A DNA stretch of 5,339 bases from Erysipelotrichaceae bacterium (GCA_003446295.1 DMBB01000243.1:1-5339); one strand, 5' to 3'; numbered from the stretch's first letter, positions 1 through 4,729 are shown. Numbers and translations: made by a program. The notes: generated by a model not told the origin, from the sequence alone.

Positions 1-784
1 CCGGGATCTCAATATGCGTGATACTTGAATTCTGGAATACATATGATGCGATCGTCTCCGTCCCTTCCGGGATACTGACTGTTTCCAGCGATGTACATCC
101 GGAGAACAATGATCCTCTCTGACCGGATGATGCGCCATGTTCATTGATGGACGTTGTATAGTTCTTCGGGTAATTCACTGTTGTCAGTGCTGTATCGTTA
201 CGGAATACCATGTATCCCATTGTTGTAATACTGTCAGGGAGTTTGATCTCTTCCAGTGATGTGCAGTTCTCGAATGCATATGCATAGATCGTTGTCAGTC
301 CCTCGGGGAGTTCTACCTTTATCAGATCTGAACATCCGGAAAAAGCTTTTGAATTAATAACAGTAACCTGCATCCCTTCGATCTGTGCAGGTACGGTAAG
401 AACAGTATCACTTCCTGTATATTTCGTGATCGTGATCTGTTCATTATTCACTGTATATTCATAATCACCGGAAGTGTCAAAAGCTTCAGAATCCTCTGTA
501 TCCTGAGGAGCTTCTTCCGCATATACAGCATCTTCGGTTTCTTCCGCAGACTCACCTTCAGGTGTTTCCTGTTCTTCCGGAACAGTTTCCTCGACTGTAA
601 CTTCAGATTCTTCAGTAACCTCAGTCATCTCTTCCTGAGTTTCCTCAATCACTTCCTGAACTTCTTCAACGGTTTCTTCTTCCGTCGCTATTTCCTCTTC
701 TGCTTTTACAGGCGTCTGGACTGAATTAAAAGCGAGCAGCAGACTTATCATGCACGAAAGGACCTTTTTTAACTGATTATTCAT
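1..784 (-). CDS. Secreted BspA-like leucine-rich-repeat (LRR_5) surface protein, N-terminal part
   Basis: The gene reads leftwards from ATG at 784-782 and stays open to the left edge, so 261 residues are seen and the C-terminus is missing. Residues 1-28 form a signal peptide: KK at 6-7, a hydrophobic core at about 8-20, and a likely cleavage after VKA (26-28). Residues 29-100 are an extremely acidic low-complexity stalk with no Lys or Arg. From about residue 108 there is a short beta segment, then LRR_5 units of the form AF-x-x-C-x-x-L-x-x-I-x-L-P, starting near residues 147, 170, 193, 226 and 249. The third unit carries a roughly 12-residue insertion. LRR_5/BspA proteins are typically exported and linked to adhesion or the cell surface; the ligand here cannot be told. 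The start is fixed by AGGGGG at 795-790, 5 nt before the ATG. It has its own promoter and is separated from the operon to the right by a terminator. Confidence 0.9.
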   Translation of the reverse strand, partial: MNNQLKKVLSCMISLLLAFNSVQTPVKAEEEIATEEETVEEVQEVIEETQEEMTEVTEESEVTVEETVPEEQETPEGESAEETEDAVYAEEAPQDTEDSEAFDTSGDYEYTVNNEQITITKYTGSDTVLTVPAQIEGMQVTVINSKAFSGCSDLIKVELPEGLTTIYAYAFENCTSLEEIKLPDSITTMGYMVFRNDTALTTVNYPKNYTTSINEHGASSGQRGSLFSGCTSLETVSIPEGTETIASYVFQNSSITHIEIP

Positions 785-796
785 ATCTTCCCCCTA

Positions 797-879
797 ATGC
801 AAACAGCAATCACATATTTATTAAGATTATAACAAATTGTTTAAGGTCTATTTCCGTCAACCAGACATGCTGTTTGCAT
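797..879. repeat. Perfect 12-bp inverted repeat bracketing the LRR-gene promoter
   Basis: The left arm ATGCAAACAGCA (797-808) and the right arm TGCTGTTTGCAT (868-879) are exact reverse complements, separated by 59 bp. The enclosed segment holds the extended -10 (826-834) and whatever serves as -35. The left arm ends 2 bp short of the Shine-Dalgarno and the right arm is about 18 bp from the T-run of the neighbouring terminator, so the repeat frames the promoter cassette. The right arm is upstream of the predicted transcription start, so the arms cannot pair in the LRR mRNA. The sequence directly shows the repeat. Its role as a recombination site, or as a pair of regulator half-sites, is inference. 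Confidence 0.85.
826..834 (-). promoter_or_regulatory. Extended -10 promoter of the LRR surface-protein gene
   Basis: The minus strand reads TGTTATAAT, a perfect TATAAT hexamer (831-826) preceded by TG one base upstream, which is a full extended -10 element. No good -35 lies at 16-18 bp; the hexamer at 854-849 is GAAATA. TTGACG exists at 860-855, but 23 bp away, which is too far. Transcription should start near 818-820, giving a 5' leader of roughly 35 nt. The promoter lies wholly inside the 12-bp inverted repeat 797-808/868-879. Confidence 0.7.
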
Positions 880-897
880 AGCTTTATTTCTGCATTC

Positions 898-953
898 AAA
901 AACTGCAGCATCCCCGGGTTTGAGCTGTCTGCACAAACCAGTCTGCTGCAGTT
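898..953 (-). terminator. Intrinsic terminator of the kinase-glycosidase-NTF2 operon, two-tier hairpin
   Basis: On the minus strand AACTGCAGCA (953-944) pairs perfectly with TGCTGCAGTT (910-901) and is followed by TTTTT (902-898, the first two T's shared with the stem). Inside it a second stem, GGTTTG (939-934) with CAAACC (922-917), closes an 11-nt loop. An internal loop of 4 by 6 nt separates the two stems. It begins 27 nt after the stop codon of the NTF2-like gene. The large two-tier structure is unusual for a simple terminator but the T-run orientation fits. Confidence 0.7.
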
Positions 954-966
954 CTTCAGTCTGCTG
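939..966. repeat. 10-bp direct repeat beside the operon terminator
   Basis: CAGTCTGCTG occurs at 939-948 and again at 957-966, an 18-bp period, between the stop codon of the NTF2-like gene and the terminator. The first copy overlaps the upstream arm of the terminator stem. The second copy could offer a competing partner for the downstream arm. No function is assigned. Confidence 0.6.
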
Positions 967-980
967 ATTCTTATCTATAA

Positions 981-2054
981 TCACTCAGGATCGGATTCAG
1001 GATCCACTGTATTGGGATTCAGTTCATTATCGATTCCCATGTTCGCAACCTTCCATGTATCACCGGACTTCATCAATGTCATCTGATATCCGATATGCCA
1101 TGTTCTGTGTACTTCACCATTATCGGCAAAATAGTCGAATACAACGTGGGCAAGCATCGTATCATCATCAAGCTTGATGCATTTCAGTACTTTTTCATTG
1201 GAAAAATTGGAGATGGAATGAGATGTAAACCAGTAATTCTGTACAGTCTGATATCTCTGATACCAGTATGACTGTGTGAATGAGATGGCTGCTACATCCC
1301 CAAGTGTCGCTTCCTGTGCAGGGAACTTTGCGATCGTTTCGCCGTACCTGATGATCATATCCAGGATGTTCTGATCCGTCACCTCTTCACCGACGATCAG
1401 GTTTCCGCTCAGTACGTTCTTTACATTTGCTGTTTTCGCAATACCGCTGATCGTTATTTCAGGTTCTCCCAGCAGTCCTTCGATCCGGTAGATATCCATA
1501 TGCGGCACAGTTGTTCCTGAGGGCATCTGTGAGCATACTGCTGCAGGAACATCGGCTTCTACAAGCATATCCTTTGTAAACGGAATATCGTTTATGGAAA
1601 CAAGTGAGCCGGCAGGTACTTCCAGTGTATAGGATTCCTGTCCCTTTAACGGCACAGCAAGTTCACATTCATTTCCGTTCTTCAGCAATGATGCATCAGC
1701 GATCGCTGCTGTATCGGAATAAATACGGTAAGAAACAGAGTCTCCCGTTTCTCCTGTTTTCACAGCATGAAGCGGTTCAGACTGTACAAACAGTTTCGCC
1801 AGTTTCTCGTTGTAAACATTTTCCGTATCATAGCCGGCAGAGATCTTCTGTGTTGTTTCATAGATGCCTTCAAACTGATTGGCAGATAAACGTTCAATAT
1901 ATGAGTTCATTGCTGTTTCCGGCATAGCCGCGTCTTCTTCAGCATATTTTTTCGCCTGTGAACGCACATACAGCTGACCGCCGCCGAATGACGCCGCTGC
2001 TGTCAATGCCGCAAACAGGATCACCATAGAGGGTCTGACTTTTCTCTTTGCCAT
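981..2054 (-). CDS. Membrane-anchored extracytoplasmic protein with NTF2-like domains, function unknown
   Basis: This 357-residue protein is the last gene of the three-gene operon. A basic N-terminus (residues 2-7) is followed by one hydrophobic segment at about 10-29, so it is probably an uncleaved signal anchor with the rest outside the cell. Residues about 44-115 look like an NTF2-like fold of the kind found at the N-terminus of MecA/TcaA-type proteins. Residues about 140-205 resemble the beta domain with a Y-x-L-x-V-P-x-G-x-x-V-x-I-N signature that often follows. Residues about 228-342 form a second NTF2-like domain rich in Trp and Tyr, ending in TWKVANMGID. These assignments are from pattern, not alignment. 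The tail (343-357) is acidic and Pro-rich. No catalytic motif is seen. It starts inside the stop codon of the glycosidase gene (TAATG), so the two are probably translated together and may act together at the membrane. Confidence 0.85.
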   Translation of the reverse strand: MAKRKVRPSMVILFAALTAAASFGGGQLYVRSQAKKYAEEDAAMPETAMNSYIERLSANQFEGIYETTQKISAGYDTENVYNEKLAKLFVQSEPLHAVKTGETGDSVSYRIYSDTAAIADASLLKNGNECELAVPLKGQESYTLEVPAGSLVSINDIPFTKDMLVEADVPAAVCSQMPSGTTVPHMDIYRIEGLLGEPEITISGIAKTANVKNVLSGNLIVGEEVTDQNILDMIIRYGETIAKFPAQEATLGDVAAISFTQSYWYQRYQTVQNYWFTSHSISNFSNEKVLKCIKLDDDTMLAHVVFDYFADNGEVHRTWHIGYQMTLMKSGDTWKVANMGIDNELNPNTVDPESDPE

Positions 2055-3055
2055 TATTCATCCCCCCTGACCAGAAGAACCGAAGGAAGGTTTCTGGAAT
2101 CATACATTGATACCGGATAATGAACATATCTTCCGTTATAGATCATGACGCTTGAATTTCCGCCGTCCAGATTGCCGGCCATAACAGCCTCATAATCCTG
2201 GAAGATCTTTACGACATCTTCATACTTTGCACCAAAGGAAGAAGGTCCTCTTCCATCAATGACCAGCAGCAGGAATGTACCGTCTTTGGTCTGTCCTACA
2301 GCAGTTCTGGGATTCAGGTTATTCAGATTGTCTGTACCCGGAACATAGGTAACTTTGCCGTTTGTAATAAACGTCGGTCCGAATGTGACCGCTTCAACAA
2401 CACCCATATCCAGAGCACCCTGTCCGGTCGTTGTCAAAGTCACAAGCTTATGATCCTTTGTAATACCGAGGATCGGCTGAGGAGATCCGCCGCTGATCAG
2501 TCTGCCGTTGATGATCGTGATTCCGGCAGGAATACTGCCGTTGCCTGTACCGCCTGCATCTTCAAAACCGCCGCCGTTGATGCCGGCAAGTGCTTTATGC
2601 ATTTCAACATAGTCTTCCAGTTCAGGTGCTGCTCTTCCGCTTCCCATATCCGGATTGATCGCAACAAACACCTTTTTCGGGTCCTTCACGACCATCATGT
2701 ATCCTTCATATGTTGCGGAATAAATATGTTCAATATATACGCCGTCTCCGTTTGTGTCGGGATCGATCTCTTCCTCCGACAGTTCAGACAGCAGTGCTTC
2801 ATTTGCATCAGCGGTCTGATCCGGTGCTCTGAGAGCTGCCAGCTGCTCGGCACCAAGCACTTTTTCAGCCAGTTTGTATTCCATGGAGCCGCTGCTCAGT
2901 TCCCTGACTGCCTGCTTTGTATAAGCCGAATGATCTCCTCCGTACTTTTCTTCCGCAAGGGACAATACCGTATAAGCACCGCCAGCAGCTGCTGTCAGAA
3001 GACACAGCACCAGCGTCAGCAGCGGTGATAGTCCGATCCGTTTCTTCTTTGTCAT
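2054..3055 (-). CDS. Membrane-anchored phosphodiester glycosidase family protein (NAGPA domain)
   Basis: The 333-residue product has KKKR at 3-6 and a hydrophobic segment at about 9-32, so it is probably a signal-anchored enzyme facing outwards. Residues 34-95 are a charged, helical linker. The NAGPA domain (phosphodiester glycosidase, related to the mammalian enzyme that uncovers mannose 6-phosphate) fills about 107-330. Family landmarks are AGINGGGF (157-164), NPRTAVGQT (248-256), VIDGRG (265-270), GNLDGGNSSVM (294-304) and RNLPSVLLV (321-329). The family hydrolyses sugar-phosphodiester bonds, in bacteria presumably in cell-wall, capsule or teichoic-type polymers; the substrate here is unknown. 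The usual DGGGSS is DGGNSS. The start is set by AGGGGG (3067-3062) 6 nt upstream. The gene begins 18 nt after the kinase stop and overlaps the next gene by one base. DPDTNGDGVYIE (98-109) resembles a calcium-binding loop. Confidence 0.92.
   Translation of the reverse strand: MTKKKRIGLSPLLTLVLCLLTAAAGGAYTVLSLAEEKYGGDHSAYTKQAVRELSSGSMEYKLAEKVLGAEQLAALRAPDQTADANEALLSELSEEEIDPDTNGDGVYIEHIYSATYEGYMMVVKDPKKVFVAINPDMGSGRAAPELEDYVEMHKALAGINGGGFEDAGGTGNGSIPAGITIINGRLISGGSPQPILGITKDHKLVTLTTTGQGALDMGVVEAVTFGPTFITNGKVTYVPGTDNLNNLNPRTAVGQTKDGTFLLLVIDGRGPSSFGAKYEDVVKIFQDYEAVMAGNLDGGNSSVMIYNGRYVHYPVSMYDSRNLPSVLLVRGDE
2061..2068 (-). promoter_or_regulatory. G-rich ribosome binding site inside the glycosidase 3' end
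   Basis: AGGGGGGA on the minus strand lies 6 nt upstream of the ATG at 2054-2052 (7 nt from the last G) and within the last codons of the glycosidase gene, where it encodes Arg-Gly-Asp. The stop TAA (2056-2054) and the start ATG (2054-2052) share one base. This is the classic arrangement for translational coupling. Confidence 0.8.
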
Positions 3056-3073
3056 AACCTTCCCCCTGTTGTT

Positions 3074-3994
3074 TCAGATCTTCAGTCCGAATTCTTCCGG
3101 TCTGAAGGATGGGCATACGCTTTCATTGGTAGCGATCACACTGGATGCCAGAACAGTTCCGATCTCGCATGATTCTTTCAGCGTCTTGCCGTATGTCAGT
3201 CCGACCGCAACCCCTGCAAAGAACGCATCCCCGCAGCCGGTCGTATCTATAATATCTACATTTTTCGCAGAACAATAACCTGAACCGCATCCTGTCTCAG
3301 TATACGCAGCTCCGTTCTCGCCCATTGTTACGACCAGGCGTCTGATCTTGGCCTGCTCAGCACGGCCTCTGATATCTTCTGCCAGTTCCTGTACGCTGCA
3401 GTGATCGTAGTTGACCGAAAACAGCAGACCAGCCTCCTGCTGATTGCATACAAGGCAGCTGACCTTTTCCAGCATTCCTCTGCGTTCCATTGCGATCGAC
3501 ATATTGGAAACAACAGCATACACTTCTTTCTGATACTGTTCTGCCAGTTCCAGGATCCTGCTGACCAGGTTCTCTTCCATATCGATTTCAATGACAATGC
3601 TGTCTGCCGAAGAGAAGATCTCATCCCCGTATTCATCCAGTATCGTTTCGATCTCCGAAAGATCGGGACGCTTGGAAATCGAAGCAGTAACATCTCCCTG
3701 ATTATCAAAAACCGCAAGCCAGGTACCCAGTCCGTCCGCTGTGCGCCTGATATACTTCGTATTTACTTTTTTCCGTTTCAGTCTGTCCAGAACGTCAGTT
3801 GATATGCCGCTTTCATCAACAACGCTGATAAAAGTCGGCTTCAGATGAAGATTGGCAATATCTTCCGCAACATTTCTGCTGACACCGCCATGAACCTGTA
3901 CGACCCTTCCGACATTTCTGCCTCCGGGAATATATTGTGAGAGCGGATATCCTTTAATATCCACAAATACTGCGCCAAATACAGCAATTCCCAT
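3074..3994 (-). CDS. PfkB-family sugar/nucleoside kinase
   Basis: This 306-residue cytoplasmic kinase is the first gene of the operon and has normal ribokinase-family length. D12 near the N-terminus and GGVSRNVAEDIANL (36-49) form the substrate-side signature, closest in style to the pseudouridine/nucleoside-kinase branch rather than fructokinases. VCNQQEAG (182-189) matches the family N-x-x-E motif that positions magnesium-ATP. VTMGENGA (222-229) and DTTGCGDAFFAG (250-261) form the ATP/anion-hole region, with D256 the expected catalytic base. The usual GAGD reads GCGD, with Cys254 in place of Ala, which is tolerated in the family. It would phosphorylate a hydroxymethyl group of a sugar or nucleoside using ATP; the substrate is not identifiable. 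No psuG-like partner is visible. The start is supported by AAAGGGG (4009-4003) 8 nt upstream. Its promoter region is shared with the divergent MarR gene. Confidence 0.92.
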   Translation of the reverse strand: MGIAVFGAVFVDIKGYPLSQYIPGGRNVGRVVQVHGGVSRNVAEDIANLHLKPTFISVVDESGISTDVLDRLKRKKVNTKYIRRTADGLGTWLAVFDNQGDVTASISKRPDLSEIETILDEYGDEIFSSADSIVIEIDMEENLVSRILELAEQYQKEVYAVVSNMSIAMERRGMLEKVSCLVCNQQEAGLLFSVNYDHCSVQELAEDIRGRAEQAKIRRLVVTMGENGAAYTETGCGSGYCSAKNVDIIDTTGCGDAFFAGVAVGLTYGKTLKESCEIGTVLASSVIATNESVCPSFRPEEFGLKI

Positions 3995-4020
3995 GTCACC
4001 GTCCCCTTTTTACTCAAACA

Positions 4021-4029
4021 ATGATAACA
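4021..4029 (-). promoter_or_regulatory. Candidate extended -10 promoter of the kinase operon
   Basis: The minus strand reads TGTTATCAT: TATCAT (4026-4021), one mismatch from consensus, with TG one base upstream. The -35 region is poor; the best match, TTAACT (4051-4046), sits 19 bp away. Transcription would begin near 4014, giving a leader of about 20 nt that still carries the AAAGGGG ribosome binding site. A rival promoter lies further upstream at 4094-4122. Confidence 0.45.
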
Positions 4030-4048
4030 GGAACATCCTCCGAAAAGT

Positions 4049-4070
4049 TAAAAAAAAGCGAACAATTCGC
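4049..4070 (-). terminator. Small hairpin followed by eight T's in the divergent region
   Basis: On the minus strand GCGAA-TTG-TTCGC (4070-4058) is a perfect 5-bp stem with a 3-nt loop, followed directly by eight T's (4057-4050). The shape is that of a short intrinsic terminator or attenuator for leftward transcripts entering the kinase operon. The stem is short, so function is uncertain. It could also be a third palindromic protein site. Confidence 0.4.
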
Positions 4071-4078
4071 AAAAATAT

Positions 4079-4097
4079 TAATTCGGTTACCGAAATA
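4079..4097. promoter_or_regulatory. Upstream MarR operator (O1)
   Basis: The core TTCGGTTACCGAA (4082-4094) is a perfect palindrome with 6-bp arms around one central base. It is flanked by TA-N and N-TA, giving TANTTCGGTTACCGAANTA. It lies just upstream of the -35 of the MarR gene and about 55 bp upstream of the candidate kinase -10. An identical core recurs at 4131-4143. MarR dimers bind palindromes of about this size, and autoregulation is common in the family; binding here is inferred. Confidence 0.8.
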
Positions 4098-4122
4098 TAT
4101 TGACAGCATTCGCGTTTGTGAT
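4094..4122 (-). promoter_or_regulatory. Possible second, overlapping leftward promoter
   Basis: The minus strand has ATCACA (4122-4117, 4 of 6 to TTGACA), a 17-bp spacer and TATATT (4099-4094, 5 of 6 to TATAAT). It would start transcription near 4087 inside operator O1, back to back with the MarR promoter. Its RNA would meet the small hairpin-T8 element at 4070-4050 within about 40 nt. It is a weaker candidate than the extended -10 at 4021-4029. Confidence 0.25.
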
Positions 4123-4127
4123 ATGTT
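4100..4127 (+). promoter_or_regulatory. Promoter of the MarR-family gene
   Basis: A perfect TTGACA (4100-4105) is followed after 16 bp by TATGTT (4122-4127), with TG at 4119-4120 making an extended -10. Transcription should start near 4133, inside the second operator. The promoter is tightly sandwiched between the two palindromes 4079-4097 and 4128-4146, as expected for a strongly autorepressed gene. Confidence 0.8.
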
Positions 4128-4146
4128 TAGTTCGGTTACCGAATTA
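4128..4146. promoter_or_regulatory. Downstream MarR operator (O2) over the transcription start
   Basis: The core TTCGGTTACCGAA (4131-4143) is identical to the upstream copy, with the same TA-N/N-TA flanks. It begins right after the -10 hexamer, so an occupied site would block initiation. The centres of the two operators are 49 bp apart, a little under five helical turns. Confidence 0.8.
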
Positions 4147-4157
4147 TTAAGAGGTAC

Positions 4158-4163
4158 AGGAGG
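4158..4163 (+). promoter_or_regulatory. Ribosome binding site that fixes the MarR start
   Basis: The canonical AGGAGG lies 7 nt before ATG 4171. The same frame is open back to an ATG at 4021, but that start lacks a Shine-Dalgarno and would place the promoter and both operators inside the coding region, so 4171 is the start. Confidence 0.9.
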
Positions 4164-4170
4164 TATTAAA

Positions 4171-4713
4171 ATGAGAGAACTTACAGTCAATGAACAGCTG
4201 TTCCGCAGACTGATGCACCTGCAGAGAAGAATGCGCATGAGTATGCCGGAGCCCCGTCGTCCCGAAGGTCCGATGAACGAGAACCGTCCTCCTGAGGGTC
4301 CTGAAAACTGCCAGCGTCCGCCGATGCACAGACGCCCGCCTCTCGCCAGAGAACATCTTCTGCTGACCATCTCTTCCAGAGAAGGCATCCATCAGAAAGA
4401 ACTGGCTGAAATGATGCACGTTAATCCTTCTTCTATGTCTGAATTTATCAACATACTGGAAGACGAGGGATACATTGTACGCAATGTCGATCCCGAAGAT
4501 AAACGTGCAACCTTGATCACCCTGACCGAAAAAGGAAGTGCCCGTGCAGCAGAGATCCGTGATGAACGGGAAGAGCGCTTCAACGATCTTTTCGGTTCAC
4601 TGAGCGAAGAGGAAAAAATACAGCTCAATGATCTGCTTGGCAAGATCATCGGAAACAAAGAGCACAGCCCGCGTCACAGGCGCCACAGGCACAGCGAAGA
4701 AACAGCAGAATGA
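4171..4713 (+). CDS. MarR-family transcriptional repressor with Pro/Arg-rich insertion
   Basis: The 180-residue product is a winged-helix regulator. Residues 1-24 form the start of the dimerisation helix. Residues 26-57 are a Pro/Arg-rich insertion (11 prolines in 32 residues) containing the only cysteine, C47. The helix-turn-helix spans about 73-101, with ELAEMMHVNPSSMSEF (78-92) as turn and recognition helix. The wing carries DPEDKR (107-112) followed by TLITLTEKG (114-122), a hallmark of MarR. Residues 126-161 form the C-terminal dimer helices, and 165-174 a His/Arg-rich tail. The ligand is unknown; many MarR proteins sense phenolics, drugs, peroxide or metals. The gene is alone in its transcript, with a terminator 17 nt after the stop. 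Two palindromic operators flank its promoter, so autorepression is very likely. The divergent kinase operon is a plausible additional target. Confidence 0.93.
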   Translation: MRELTVNEQLFRRLMHLQRRMRMSMPEPRRPEGPMNENRPPEGPENCQRPPMHRRPPLAREHLLLTISSREGIHQKELAEMMHVNPSSMSEFINILEDEGYIVRNVDPEDKRATLITLTEKGSARAAEIRDEREERFNDLFGSLSEEEKIQLNDLLGKIIGNKEHSPRHRRHRHSEETAE

Positions 4714-4729
4714 TCTGCGATACAGCAAT

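Noticed and set aside
751..784. Lipoprotein signal at Cys11 of the LRR protein
   Set aside because: VLSC resembles a lipobox, but the cysteine lies before most of the hydrophobic core. Ordinary cleavage after VKA (26-28) fits better.
855..860. TTGACG as the -35 of the LRR promoter
   Set aside because: It is 23 bp from the TATAAT, well outside the usable 15-19 bp range; the promoter probably relies on its extended -10.
874..1086. A 70-codon plus-strand open frame beginning in the terminator region
   Set aside because: It crosses the operon terminator and runs antisense into the end of the NTF2-like gene, with no ribosome binding site.
2450..3028. A 192-codon open frame on the plus strand
   Set aside because: It is antisense to the well-supported glycosidase gene, is Cys/Arg/Phe-rich in a way typical of antisense frames, and shows no family motif.
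3401..3802. Open frame on the plus strand opposite the kinase gene
   Set aside because: The kinase on the other strand has complete PfkB motifs; this frame has none and no ribosome binding site.
4010..4036. Eight-codon leader peptide (GGAGG then ATG, minus strand) upstream of the kinase
   Set aside because: The GGAGG touches the ATG with no spacer, and the stretch overlaps the best -10 element, so translation is unlikely.
4021..4170. A 50-residue N-terminal extension of the MarR protein from ATG 4021
   Set aside because: It would put the -35, -10 and both operators inside the coding region and has no ribosome binding site, while ATG 4171 has AGGAGG at ideal spacing and gives a normal MarR N-terminus.
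4147..4658. Minus-strand open frames across the MarR gene
   Set aside because: They are Ser/Arg-rich mirror frames of a clear MarR gene and lack start signals.
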